Positions 8,997 through 17,260 are shown, counted from the first letter of the stretch. The stretch is 18,098 nucleotides of DNA from Robiginitomaculum sp036478975 (GCA_036478975.1 JAZGFA010000109.1:1-18098); one strand, 5' to 3'. The notes: generated from the sequence alone by a model not told the origin. Made by a program: numbers and translations.

Positions 8997-9608
8997 CTAA
9001 ATTATCCAGCGTTGCGTTAAGGCCGCAATATCGGGGCGGGCGCGCTCTGTCGGGGCGCTGCTCGCCGTCCCCATATAGATAAAGCCCGCCACGTGCTCAT
9101 CACCCGTCAGCCCAAGCGCCGCGCAAACATCGGCGTCATAGCTGTACCATTCTGTCAGCCATTGGGCCGAAAAACCGCTAGCGCGCGCGGCGAGCAACAT
9201 TTGGAAACATACGGCGCCGGAGCATAATTCCTGCTCCCATTTCGGCGTTCCTCGCGGGCAAATCACTGGCGCAGATATAACCGCCACTACCACTGGCGCA
9301 CGCAAAAATCGCTCCGCCTCAAATAGCGTGCGGTCAATCGGCATATCTTTGTTCTTTGCGCTAAAGGCCGTGCCAATATGTTTACCGAAATCAGCCCGAG
9401 CCGCGCCGGTGAAAGTGATAAAACGAAACGGAGCAAGCTTGCGATGGTCAGGCACACGCGCGGCGATTTGCAAAATATCCGCGAGCTGCTCGGCGTTAGG
9501 TCCCGGCCCCTCCATCAGTTTGACGAGGGAGGAGCGCCGGGCGCGCAAGAAATTTAAAACCGTTTCGCTTGTGTCAGCAGACTTTAACGGCGGCATTGAA
9601 TCTGGCAT
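8997..9608 (-). CDS. Nitroreductase-family FMN oxidoreductase (YdjA-like)
   Basis: A 203-aa cytoplasmic flavoprotein of the nitroreductase superfamily, expected to bind FMN and use NAD(P)H. The N-terminal RARRSS (residues 22-27) is the FMN-phosphate-binding arginine/serine motif. The stretch PGPNAEQLADILQIAARVPDHRKLAPFRF is typical of the short YdjA-like group, as is a C-terminal GFIYMGT. The start ATG at 9608 is well supported by AAGGAG five bases upstream on the minus strand; an internal ATG at residue 5 is less likely. It is a single gene, convergent with the mcc operon and divergent from the RidA run, with only 58 bp for both promoters on that side. The physiological substrate is unknown. 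Confidence 0.9.
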   Translation of the reverse strand: MPDSMPPLKSADTSETVLNFLRARRSSLVKLMEGPGPNAEQLADILQIAARVPDHRKLAPFRFITFTGAARADFGKHIGTAFSAKNKDMPIDRTLFEAERFLRAPVVVAVISAPVICPRGTPKWEQELCSGAVCFQMLLAARASGFSAQWLTEWYSYDADVCAALGLTGDEHVAGFIYMGTASSAPTERARPDIAALTQRWII

Positions 9609-9613
9609 GAATA

Positions 9614-9619
9614 CTCCTT
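9614..9619 (-). promoter_or_regulatory. Strong ribosome binding site of the nitroreductase gene
   Basis: Read on the minus strand this is AAGGAG, five bases before the ATG at 9608. It fixes the start. Confidence 0.8.
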
Positions 9620-9666
9620 ATGAATGGGTAGCTTAGAGGAAAACTCCTGCCCCGCAAGGACGTCAA

Positions 9667-9816
9667 ATGCCCCGCAAGATAATTATGCCCAATGATATGC
9701 TCAGCTTTACCTATGAGGGAAATCGCGGATTGCTCATTCGGCGCGGTGAAAATTTTGACACGGGTGCCCTAGCCAGCTGCATAGAAAAGGCGCTAACCTA
9801 TCACAAAAATAAATAG
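9667..9816 (+). CDS. Small hypothetical protein (49 aa)
   Basis: The frame begins with ATG at 9667, six bases after AAGGA (9656-9660), and ends with TAG at 9814-9816. The product is a basic, soluble 49-residue protein (MPRKIIMPNDMLSF... ending YHKNK) with no signal peptide, membrane helix or cysteine pair. A short central stretch (FTYEGNRGLLIRRG) could form a beta hairpin, followed by a helix-like tail. Its stop lies nine bases before the RidA-family ATG, and the TAGGAG at its end serves as that gene's ribosome-binding site, so the two are probably co-transcribed. I do not recognise the family. The good SD and tight spacing support a real gene; short length limits certainty. Confidence 0.6.
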   Translation: MPRKIIMPNDMLSFTYEGNRGLLIRRGENFDTGALASCIEKALTYHKNK

Positions 9817-9825
9817 GAGCCGCCG

Positions 9826-10293
9826 ATGACCACGCCAGAAAAAAACCTAACCGCCCTTGGCCTGACCTTGCCCGAGGCCGCCGCGCCCGTGGCTAATTAT
9901 GTGCCCTATGTGCAAGCAGGGAACATGCTGTTCGTATCGGGGCAAATATCTAAAATTGGCGATAATTTTATTGGAGGGCGGCTAGGCGAAGACCTGACCG
10001 TGGCGCGCGGGCAAGATGCGTCGCGCCTGTCGGGGCTTAACTTGATTGCCCAAATTAAAGCGGCCTGCGACGGCGATTTATCCAAGGTCAAACGCATCGT
10101 TAAACTTGGCGGGTTTGTGCAAGCTTTGCCTTGTATGACGCAGGTCGATATTCCCAAGGTCATTAATGGCTGTTCTGATTTGATGGTGGCGGTGTTTGGC
10201 GAGGCGGGGAAACATGCGCGCTTTGCCGTATCCGCGCCCTCCTTGCCCCTTGACGTGGCGGTGGAAATCGACGCGATTGTCGAGCTATACTAG
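9826..10293 (+). CDS. RidA (YjgF/YER057c/UK114) family protein
   Basis: A 155-aa protein of the longer RidA subgroup. The archetypal RidA hydrolyses reactive enamine/imine intermediates released by PLP enzymes; for this subgroup the activity is not settled. Visible features are VPYVQAGNMLFVSGQIS (residues about 26-42), a long central helix region with NLIAQIKAACDGDLSKVKRIVKLGGFV, and the C-terminal HARFAVSAPSLPLDVAVEIDAIVE holding the conserved arginine. The start ATG at 9826 has GGAG six bases upstream. The stop at 10291-10293 is followed two bases later by the next gene's TTG start, which suggests coupled translation. A cytoplasmic location is expected. Confidence 0.9.
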   Translation: MTTPEKNLTALGLTLPEAAAPVANYVPYVQAGNMLFVSGQISKIGDNFIGGRLGEDLTVARGQDASRLSGLNLIAQIKAACDGDLSKVKRIVKLGGFVQALPCMTQVDIPKVINGCSDLMVAVFGEAGKHARFAVSAPSLPLDVAVEIDAIVELY

Positions 10294-10295
10294 GC

Positions 10296-11468
10296 TTGAC
10301 GGATAAAGTTTTCACCGCGCGTATCCTCTCTTCCATTGATGAAGTGACGGCGGCGCAATGGAACGGGCTTTTGCCCGCAAGGGGGACGCGTGATTACCAC
10401 CCCTTCACCGATTGGCAGTTTCTAAATGCCCTAGAGGAGAGCGGCTGCGCGAGCCAAAACACAGGCTGGACGCCGCGCCATATTTGGATTGAGGACGGTA
10501 ATGGCAAGCCCCTTGGCGCGGCCCCGCTCTACGCGAAATCCCACAGCCAAGGCGAATATGTTTTTGACCATGGCTGGGCCGACGCCCTCCATCGCGCCGG
10601 CCCGGATTATTACCCCAAATTGCAATGCAGCATTCCGTTCACGCCCGCCGCTGGGCCGCGGCTTTTAACCTCAGATACACATGTGCGCCGCGCCCTGATT
10701 TCTGCCATAGCGCAATTGTGCCAAGAGGAGGGCTACTCCGGCGTGCATCTGACATTTTTGCAAGAGCCTGACCGCGCACAATTATCTGAATATGGCTTTC
10801 TTCCCCGCCAAGACCGTCAGTTTCACTTTATCAATTATGGCTATAAAAACTTCGATGATGTCCTCGCGGCTATGAGTTCACGCAAGCGTAAAAACGTGCG
10901 TAAAGAACGCCAACGCGCCCAAGACGGCATGACGATAAAGCGGATTACGGGAACGGATTTACGGCCAGAGCATTGGGATGCATTTTACCGGTTTTACCAA
11001 AACACCAGCATGCGAAAATGGGGGAAGCCCTATTTAAACCGAAAGTTTTTCCAACTTATCCATCAGCGGTTTGCCGATAATGTTTTGCTGGTTCTCGCCT
11101 ATCAGAACGGCGAGAATGCTCCCATGGCGGGGGCGCTCAATTTCATTGGCGGCGATACGCTCTATGGCCGCAATTGGGGCGCGGATTACACTATTCCATT
11201 TTTGCATTTCGAGCTTTGCTATTACCAAGCCATAGACGCGGCCCTTGAGCTTGGCCTAGGGCGCGTTGAAGCCGGGGCGCAAGGGGAGCACAAACTGGCG
11301 CGCGGATATCAGCCCGCGACCACCTATAGCGCCCACTACCTTGCCCATGACGGCCTGCGCTCCGCCGTAGCAAATTACCTTGACCGCGAACGCCGCGCGG
11401 TTGACCATGAAGTTGAGGCGCTGGCGCGCTATACGCCATTTAAAAAAGGAAATTCCAATGTCGATTGA
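10296..11468 (+). CDS. GNAT-superfamily acyltransferase, DUF482/FemAB-like
   Basis: A 390-aa soluble protein matching the DUF482 group (peptidoglycan biosynthesis/recognition-like, with a GNAT fold related to FemAB). Landmarks are the N-terminal HPFTDWQFLNALEESG, HGWADALHRAGPDYYPKLQ, FTPAAGPRLL, the basic SRKRKNVRKER (about 192-202), the FYRFYQNTSMRKWGKPYLN region and a late GAQGEHKLARGY. The true reaction is unknown. The start is unusual: TTG at 10296, two bases after the RidA-gene stop. It gives the expected N-terminus, while the next in-frame candidate (a GTG at residue 18) would trim the first strand. The 3' end overlaps the HIT gene by 11 bp. I recall this gene beside RidA, HIT and clpA in other alphaproteobacteria. 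Confidence 0.85.
   Translation: MTDKVFTARILSSIDEVTAAQWNGLLPARGTRDYHPFTDWQFLNALEESGCASQNTGWTPRHIWIEDGNGKPLGAAPLYAKSHSQGEYVFDHGWADALHRAGPDYYPKLQCSIPFTPAAGPRLLTSDTHVRRALISAIAQLCQEEGYSGVHLTFLQEPDRAQLSEYGFLPRQDRQFHFINYGYKNFDDVLAAMSSRKRKNVRKERQRAQDGMTIKRITGTDLRPEHWDAFYRFYQNTSMRKWGKPYLNRKFFQLIHQRFADNVLLVLAYQNGENAPMAGALNFIGGDTLYGRNWGADYTIPFLHFELCYYQAIDAALELGLGRVEAGAQGEHKLARGYQPATTYSAHYLAHDGLRSAVANYLDRERRAVDHEVEALARYTPFKKGNSNVD
11446..11450 (+). promoter_or_regulatory. Ribosome binding site deciding the HIT gene start
   Basis: AAGGA lies seven bases before the ATG at 11458, inside the end of the acyltransferase gene. It favours this start over the upstream in-frame ATG at 11380. Confidence 0.75.
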
Positions 11469-11916
11469 TGGAGCATATGATAGCGATAATATTTTCGCTA
11501 AAATCCTGCGCGGGGATATGCCCTGCGTGAAGGTTTTTGAAGATGAGAATACGCTCGCCTTAATGGACGTGTTTCCGCAAAGCCCCGGCCATGTTCTGGT
11601 TATCCCGAAAGCGGCTTCACGCAATATGCTCGACACGGATAGCGAGACGCTTAGCCATGTTATCAGCGCGACCCAGCACGTGGCAAAAGCCGTCAATAAG
11701 GCCCTGTGTCCCGACGGCATTGTGGTGACGCAGTTTAACGGCGCGCCTGCTGGACAGACCGTATTCCACCTGCATTTTCATATTATCCCGCGCTATATGG
11801 GCCGCATTATCAGCGACCATAGCAGTGGACGCATGGCAGAAATTTCTGATCTTGAAACCCTTGCGGCAAAAATTCGCGCCACATTTGCTTTGCATAACGA
11901 CGAGCGGTCTGTATAA
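11458..11916 (+). CDS. HIT (histidine triad) family protein
   Basis: A 152-aa cytoplasmic nucleotide hydrolase/transferase of the HIT superfamily, Hint-like; such proteins typically act on nucleoside phosphoramidates or dinucleotides. The N-terminus has NIFAKILRGDMPCVKVFED, then DVFPQSPGHVLVIPK. The catalytic histidine triad HLHFHII begins at His104 and is followed by PRYMG. The start ATG at 11458 is set by a good SD; the same frame is open upstream to 11380, but those residues are the shadow of the acyltransferase gene. The 11-bp overlap with that gene suggests translational coupling. The last codons carry a possible promoter for the following receptor gene. Confidence 0.93.
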   Translation: MSIDGAYDSDNIFAKILRGDMPCVKVFEDENTLALMDVFPQSPGHVLVIPKAASRNMLDTDSETLSHVISATQHVAKAVNKALCPDGIVVTQFNGAPAGQTVFHLHFHIIPRYMGRIISDHSSGRMAEISDLETLAAKIRATFALHNDERSV

Positions 11917-11917
11917 A
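11890..11917 (+). promoter_or_regulatory. Weak candidate promoter for the TonB-dependent receptor gene
   Basis: TTGCAT (11890-11895), 16 bp, then TATAAA (11912-11917). The -10 is good and the -35 poor. It straddles the HIT stop codon and would give a short leader to the ATG at 11954. The alternative is read-through from the RidA-HIT run. Confidence 0.3.
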
Positions 11918-11941
11918 TACGTCTATAACACTAAAACAATT

Positions 11942-11946
11942 AGGGG
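11942..11946 (+). promoter_or_regulatory. Ribosome binding site deciding the receptor start
   Basis: AGGGG lies seven bases before the ATG at 11954. The next residues form a clear signal peptide, so the in-frame ATG at 11825 inside the HIT gene is rejected. Confidence 0.75.
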
Positions 11947-11953
11947 ACTAAAC

Positions 11954-14365
11954 ATGTTTAAAAAATCCATTTGTGGCGCATCATTCATCGCGCTTTTCAC
12001 CGCTGTTCCAGCCCTAGCGCAAAACGGCCCTATCCTTGATGAAATCATTGTTACATCGCAATATCGTGAGCAAGGCCTCCAAGATGTGCCTTTAAGCGTA
12101 TCCGCCGTTGACGCAAAAATCATTGAAGATCAAGGCGTTGTTAAAATCGAAGATTTGACCAGTTTTGTGCCTAATTTCACCTATACGGAAACTGGCATTT
12201 CCACCAATTTCTTTATTCGCGGCATTGGCTCTGGCATTAATCAAGGTTTTGAGCAATCGGTTGGCGTTTATGTTGACGGCGTTCACCATCCGCGTGGACA
12301 ACAAGTGCGCGCGCCCTTCCTTGACTTAGAGCGCGTCGAAGTTTTGCGCGGGCCGCAGTCAATTTTGTTTGGTAAGAACTCCGTTGCCGGTGCGATGAAT
12401 ATCACAACCGCAAAACCCAGCCATGATTTTGAAGGCTCTATCATGGGCTCGCGTGAAGGCGGCGACGGCGAAACCATTATTGAAACCATGCTCTCTGGCC
12501 CCGTAAGCGACAGAGTGCGCCTGCGCGTAGCGGGCCGCTATCGCGACCTTGACGGCTGGATTCATAATGACACGCTTGACACGGATGAAACTAACCGCAA
12601 GGAAAAAACCTTGCGCGGCACGGCTGAATTTGATGTCACCGACAATCTAATGGCGACGTTTAAATATGAGAAAAGTTCATTTGATAGCCGTGGCCGTAAC
12701 ATCGAAATTGAAAATGCCAATGCTGTTGCATTTGGAGCGGGACACCCCTTAGCGCCGCTGGGCCCGCTTACTTATGGTCAGGTTCTAAATATTGCCTTTG
12801 GTCAGGACGCTAGCGTTTTAAACGAAACGCGCGACGGCATTCGCTCCTCTAATGGCGACAGTTCTAATAATGATATGTCGACCCTGCAAATGACCCTTGA
12901 TTGGGACATGGGAGACTTCACGTTTCAGTCCATCACCGCGTCTGAAAATTTAGAATATGACGAAATTTGCGATTGCGATTTCACCGGCGCTAATGTTTTC
13001 CTTGCGGCTTTGCAAGAGGAATACTCGCAGTTTTCACAAGAGCTTCGCCTTACTTCTCCGCTTGGCGATACATATGATTATATTCTGGGCGCATATTACC
13101 AGTCCTCGGATCATACCTATGAAGATCAAATCATTGTCAACACGAACTCAATCTTAGTGCCGGCATTCTCAGCGGCGCTTTCCGGCACGCAAGCGGCGCG
13201 GATTGCAAAAGTGGACGCGACTGTTCTCTCTGCATTTGCTCAGCTAAATTATCACTTTACGGATAATCTAAGCCTCAATCTTGGCGGCCGTATTACCAAT
13301 GATGAGCGCACAGGTTCGCGCGCCATGAGCATTGAAGCGGCAGGCGGCGGCGCGCTTCCTGCGGCGCAAGCGGCGGCGGCGATTGTCTATGCTGCCGGTT
13401 TTGACATCACCAGCACCAACCTTGAAGCGATCGCCGCAAGCGCTAGCCCCTTTGCGCCAACGGCCACTGCGCTTGTTGGAGCGCTCGGCGCCTCAAGCCC
13501 AAGCGGGGATCGCAGTGTTACCAAATTCTCACCCGATATAAAATTGGTCTGGGATATGAATGACGACGCCATGGTTTATGCAAGTTGGGCCAAGGGCTTT
13601 AAGTCCGGCGGCTTTGATTTTCGCGCTAATAATCGCGGCACATTTACAACGTCAAATGACGCCTTTGAATTTGGCGATGAAGAAGCGACTAATTTCGAGC
13701 TTGGCGGTAAGTTCAAACTCGGCGACGCCGCTGAATTAAATGCAACGGCCTATTTCACAAAAGTTGATGATTTGCAGGTTTCCATATTTGACGGCACCCT
13801 TGGCTTTAATGTGAGAAATGCGGCTTCTGCCGACATTAAAGGCATTGAGCTAGATGGCCGTTGGGCATTAAGTGATTATGTTCGCCTCTCCGGCGGCATG
13901 TCTTTGATGGACTTTGAATTCACAGATTTCAAAGATGGTCAATGCTATGGCGGGCAAAATGATAGCCGCGTACAGGCCAATGGTTTGTGCGATTATACGG
14001 GCCTATCCAATCAGCTTGTGTCTGATCTCTCTGGTAATGTCGCCCTTGATTTTGATTACCCAATTGGTGATTTTGAGTTCACGGGAATGGCGAGCGTCTT
14101 CCACGCAAGCGAATATGATGCGGCCGCAACCCATGACCCGTTAGGCGTCCAAGAGGCGTATAATAAAGTCAATGCGCGCCTTGCCTTTGCTCCGATAGAC
14201 GGCCCTTGGGAAGTTGCGCTTTTGGGTAAAAACCTAACGGATGAAATCATCCGCACCTATACGGGTGACGCGCCCCTTGCCTTTAGCTCCTTTGGCCGTA
14301 AAACCAATTACAGCTTCTTTGGCCAGGGCCGCACGGTTACGGTTCAAGCTAAGGTTAAGTTCTAA
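11954..14365 (+). CDS. TonB-dependent outer-membrane receptor
   Basis: An 803-aa outer-membrane beta-barrel that takes up a ligand using TonB-ExbBD energy. The signal peptide MFKKSICGASFIALFTAVPA ends at an ALA|Q site (cleavage after about residue 22). The TonB-box-like DEIIVTSQYRE begins at residue 29. The plug follows, with DVPLSVSAVDA, FFIRGIGSG, YVDGVHHPRG, LDLERVEVLRGPQSILFGKNSVAGAMNI, and then the barrel. The protein ends in QAKVKF with the C-terminal phenylalanine expected for barrel assembly. Oddities are an alanine-rich stretch (about residues 455-515), a Cys339-Asp-Cys341 motif and a Cys664/Cys679 pair, probably in surface loops. No ligand-specific neighbour is present; polysaccharide, siderophore or other small ligands are all possible. 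A strong terminator follows. Confidence 0.94.
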   Translation: MFKKSICGASFIALFTAVPALAQNGPILDEIIVTSQYREQGLQDVPLSVSAVDAKIIEDQGVVKIEDLTSFVPNFTYTETGISTNFFIRGIGSGINQGFEQSVGVYVDGVHHPRGQQVRAPFLDLERVEVLRGPQSILFGKNSVAGAMNITTAKPSHDFEGSIMGSREGGDGETIIETMLSGPVSDRVRLRVAGRYRDLDGWIHNDTLDTDETNRKEKTLRGTAEFDVTDNLMATFKYEKSSFDSRGRNIEIENANAVAFGAGHPLAPLGPLTYGQVLNIAFGQDASVLNETRDGIRSSNGDSSNNDMSTLQMTLDWDMGDFTFQSITASENLEYDEICDCDFTGANVFLAALQEEYSQFSQELRLTSPLGDTYDYILGAYYQSSDHTYEDQIIVNTNSILVPAFSAALSGTQAARIAKVDATVLSAFAQLNYHFTDNLSLNLGGRITNDERTGSRAMSIEAAGGGALPAAQAAAAIVYAAGFDITSTNLEAIAASASPFAPTATALVGALGASSPSGDRSVTKFSPDIKLVWDMNDDAMVYASWAKGFKSGGFDFRANNRGTFTTSNDAFEFGDEEATNFELGGKFKLGDAAELNATAYFTKVDDLQVSIFDGTLGFNVRNAASADIKGIELDGRWALSDYVRLSGGMSLMDFEFTDFKDGQCYGGQNDSRVQANGLCDYTGLSNQLVSDLSGNVALDFDYPIGDFEFTGMASVFHASEYDAAATHDPLGVQEAYNKVNARLAFAPIDGPWEVALLGKNLTDEIIRTYTGDAPLAFSSFGRKTNYSFFGQGRTVTVQAKVKF

Positions 14366-14383
14366 AACCAAAAATTAAATTAC

Positions 14384-14413
14384 AAAAAACCGGGCCACGT
14401 GCCCGGTTTTTTT
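14384..14413. terminator. Strong bidirectional rho-independent terminator
   Basis: A GC-only 6-bp stem, CCGGGC (14390-14395) and GCCCGG (14401-14406), encloses a 5-base loop. Six A residues precede it and seven T residues follow. It lies between the convergent receptor and clpA genes and has the A/T tracts needed to stop transcription from both sides. Confidence 0.92.
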
Positions 14414-14442
14414 ATGCGCGTAAATAATCCCTAAGCGATTAC

Positions 14443-16803
14443 CTAAGCATCTTCTTTTGGCTTAGGCGCAGGCAGGCCTTTGCCGCCTTTTTTGCTTTCA
14501 ATTTTCAGCTGTTCTGGCTTTAAAATTTTAAAGGTCAGCACATCTTTCTTAAGGTCAACACCAACTTTCACCAGCCCGCCTTTTTTCAGCTTGCCGAATA
14601 AAATTTCCTCAGCGATAGGTTTTTTGATGTATTCCTGAATCGTGCGCGAGAGTGGCCGCGCGCCAAATTGGCGATCATAACCGCGCTTGGCCAGCCACGC
14701 ATTAGCGCCCTTAGACAGCTCAAACATAATCTTGCGGTCGGCGAGTTGCGCCTCTAACTGGATAATGAACTTATCAACCACATGGGCGATTGTTTCCTTC
14801 TCAAGCGCCGCAAAACTTACGGTCGCGTCAAGACGGTTTCTAAATTCAGGGCTAAACAGGCGCTTAATCTCTTTATTGCTTTCATCTTCGCCGCGTTTAT
14901 CCCGGCCAAATCCGATGGAGTTTTTCGCCGCGTCCGCCGCCCCTGCATTGGTGGTCATAATCATGATGACATTACGGAAGTCCACCTTGCGGCCATTACT
15001 ATCGGTCAGCGCGCCATTATCCATCACTTGCAGTAAAATATTGAAAACATCCGGATGGGCTTTTTCAATTTCATCGAGTAGCAAAATACAATGGGGATTT
15101 TGATTAACCCCGTCCGTCAGCAAGCCGCCTTGATCATAGCCGACATAGCCCGGAGGCGCGCCCAAAAGGCGCGACACCGTATGGCGCTCCATATATTCAC
15201 TCATGTCAAAACGGAGCAGTTCAAGCCCCATCGTCATGGCAAGCTGCTTGGCCACTTCGGTTTTACCCACGCCAGTCGGGCCAGCAAAGAGGTAAGAGCC
15301 AATCGGCTTATTAGGCTCGCGCAGACCAGCGCGGGCAAGGCGCACGGCGCTGACCACTTGCTCAATAGCTTCGTCTTGGCCAAAGACCATGCGCTTTAAA
15401 TCCGCCGGCAGGGTCTTGAGCGATTTCGCGTCATCACGGCTCACCGATTTGGGCGGTATGCGCGCGATTTTAGCAACAACGGCTTCGATGTCCTGAACGC
15501 CCACGGGCAGTTTACGCTTGCTCTTTTTAGCCTTCGAGCCTTTTTTAGGGGCGCCATTTAGCTTGATGCGCGCGCCCGCCTCGTCAATCATATCAATAGC
15601 TTTATCGGGCAGTTTACGGTCGGTAATATGGCGCACGGATAAATCCACAGCCGCCTGTAGCGCCTCATCGCTATATTTCACGCCGTGAAATTCTTCAAAA
15701 TAACTTTTCAAACCCACCAAAATCCGCACAGCATCTTCCGGCGTTGGCTCTACTACGTCAATTTTAAGGAAGCGGCGCGCCAGCGCGCGGTCTTTCTCAA
15801 ATATCTGGCGATATTCCTTATAGGTAGTTGACCCCATACAGCGCAATTTACCGGACTGGAGCGCAGGTTTAAGCAGGTTAGAGGCGTCCATCGCCCCGCC
15901 CGATGTCGCGCCCGCGCCAATAATCGTGTGAATTTCATCGATGAACAGGATGGCCCCATCAATTTCTTGCAGCTCTGTCATCACCGCCTTAAGGCGCTCT
16001 TCAAAATCGCCGCGATAGCGCGTTCCCGCAAGCAATGCGCCCATATCAAGGGAGTAAATCACATTATCTGCCAGCGCGTCAGGGGTTTCCCCGTTGACAA
16101 TTTGCAAGGCAATGCCCTGGGCGATAGCGGTCTTGCCCACCCCCGGATCGCCGACAAGCAGCGGGTTGTTTTTACGGCGGCGCGACAGCACTTCAACGCA
16201 GCGCTCCACCTCTAGGCTGCGGCCAATCAACGGGTCAATCTGCCCGTCTCGCGCCTCATGATTTAAATTAACCGTATAGCTTTCAAGTGCGCTTTTCTTT
16301 TTCTCAGGCGTAGCTTCCGCCTCGCCTTCGCTGGTCCCGCTCACCGGTTTGGGCATATTATTGCCGTTTTTAGCGAGGCCGTGGCTGATATAATTGACCG
16401 CGTCATAACGGGTCATATCGCGCTCTGACAGGAAATAGACCGCATGGCTTTCGCGCTCGGCAAATAGGGCCACAAGGGCATTCGCGCCGGTGACTTCTTC
16501 GCGGCCGCTAGATTGCACGTGGATTACTGCGCGCTGGATGACGCGGTGAAAGCCCGCCGTTGGGCGCGCTTCTTCAAAATCTTCGACCTCAAGGCTGACA
16601 AGGTCTTCGTCAATATAGCGCGTCACTTCGGCTTTAAGGGCGGTAAGGTCAACGTCGCACGCCTCCATCACCGCCGCCGCATCCTTATCGCCGATTAAGG
16701 CGAGCAGGAGATGCTCTAAGGTGGCAAGTTCGTGGCGACGCTCGGACGCAAAGGTCAGGGCGTTGTGAATGGTCTCTTCGAGTACTGGCGAAAATGATGC
16801 CAT
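14443..16803 (-). CDS. clpA: ATP-dependent Clp protease ATP-binding subunit ClpA
   Basis: A AAA+ unfoldase that threads substrates into the ClpP peptidase in the cytoplasm. The 786-aa product begins with a Clp repeat N-domain (about 1-145), then two AAA+ modules: Walker A GDPGVGKT near 217-224 with Walker B ILFIDEIH, and Walker A GPTGVGKT near 506-513 with Walker B ILLLDEIEKAHP. The sensor/helix motif KAIDMIDEAGAR lies in the first module. The ClpP-docking loop is NSIGFGRD near 627. There is no long coiled-coil middle domain, so this is ClpA and not ClpB. The lysine-rich C-terminus is somewhat longer than in E. coli ClpA (758 aa). The ATG at 16803 follows AAAGGA at SD distance. It is 19 bp downstream of clpS, certainly one operon. 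Confidence 0.96.
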   Translation of the reverse strand: MASFSPVLEETIHNALTFASERRHELATLEHLLLALIGDKDAAAVMEACDVDLTALKAEVTRYIDEDLVSLEVEDFEEARPTAGFHRVIQRAVIHVQSSGREEVTGANALVALFAERESHAVYFLSERDMTRYDAVNYISHGLAKNGNNMPKPVSGTSEGEAEATPEKKKSALESYTVNLNHEARDGQIDPLIGRSLEVERCVEVLSRRRKNNPLLVGDPGVGKTAIAQGIALQIVNGETPDALADNVIYSLDMGALLAGTRYRGDFEERLKAVMTELQEIDGAILFIDEIHTIIGAGATSGGAMDASNLLKPALQSGKLRCMGSTTYKEYRQIFEKDRALARRFLKIDVVEPTPEDAVRILVGLKSYFEEFHGVKYSDEALQAAVDLSVRHITDRKLPDKAIDMIDEAGARIKLNGAPKKGSKAKKSKRKLPVGVQDIEAVVAKIARIPPKSVSRDDAKSLKTLPADLKRMVFGQDEAIEQVVSAVRLARAGLREPNKPIGSYLFAGPTGVGKTEVAKQLAMTMGLELLRFDMSEYMERHTVSRLLGAPPGYVGYDQGGLLTDGVNQNPHCILLLDEIEKAHPDVFNILLQVMDNGALTDSNGRKVDFRNVIMIMTTNAGAADAAKNSIGFGRDKRGEDESNKEIKRLFSPEFRNRLDATVSFAALEKETIAHVVDKFIIQLEAQLADRKIMFELSKGANAWLAKRGYDRQFGARPLSRTIQEYIKKPIAEEILFGKLKKGGLVKVGVDLKKDVLTFKILKPEQLKIESKKGGKGLPAPKPKEDA

Positions 16804-16822
16804 TGTGAGTTCCTTTCAGCCT

Positions 16823-17155
16823 TTAGGCTTTTTCCATTGTGCATTGTAGCGGATGCTGGCCGCGTTTGGCCGCGTCCATTACTTGCGCGACTTTTGTTTC
16901 GGCGATTTCATACGTATAAATGCCGCATACGCCCATGCCGCTACGGTGAACACTCATCGTGATATGCTCGGCTTCCTGTGCCGTTTTATTGAAGATAGAA
17001 ACTAAAACCCGGATTACAAAATCCATTGGCGTATAGTCATCATTCATCAATAATACCCGGTATAGGGACGGCTTTTTGACCTTGGGCCGCGTTTTCGTTG
17101 CGACGCCGCGTTCAGTGTCGCGATCTCCCTTATCGGGCGGGTTGGAATTGGCCAT
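16823..17155 (-). CDS. clpS: ATP-dependent Clp protease adaptor ClpS
   Basis: A 110-aa adaptor that recognises N-degron substrates and delivers them to ClpA. A charged, flexible N-terminal tail (about 1-28) precedes the core YRVLLMNDDYTPMDFVIRVL, with the substrate-pocket Asn38-Asp39-Asp40. Next is VHRSGMGVCGIY with the pocket His70, then YEIAETKVAQVMDAAKRGQHPL. All key binding residues are present. The ATG at 17155 has a moderate purine-rich upstream stretch. It precedes clpA in the same operon and is divergent from the carboxypeptidase gene across a 173-bp gap. Confidence 0.95.
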   Translation of the reverse strand: MANSNPPDKGDRDTERGVATKTRPKVKKPSLYRVLLMNDDYTPMDFVIRVLVSIFNKTAQEAEHITMSVHRSGMGVCGIYTYEIAETKVAQVMDAAKRGQHPLQCTMEKA

Positions 17156-17190
17156 ATGCTTTCACTCTTTAGCGCCTTGGGTTATCTAAT

Positions 17191-17240
17191 GTAGGAAGCG
17201 CACCTACGCATTTAAACCCCTAATATGTAGCGTAAATGCG
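17191..17240. repeat. Two small inverted repeats in the clpS/carboxypeptidase intergenic region
   Basis: GTAGG (17191-17195) pairs with CCTAC (17203-17207). CGCATTTA (17207-17214) pairs with TAAATGCG (17233-17240) across 18 bases. They lie between divergent genes, so operator or leader structure is more likely than termination. The function is unknown. Confidence 0.45.
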
Positions 17241-17260
17241 CCGGCAATTTCGCTCAAGTC

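Noticed and set aside
11825..11953. Receptor gene starting inside the HIT gene
   Set aside because: The ATG at 11954 has an SD and is followed at once by a signal peptide; an extension of 43 residues would bury it.
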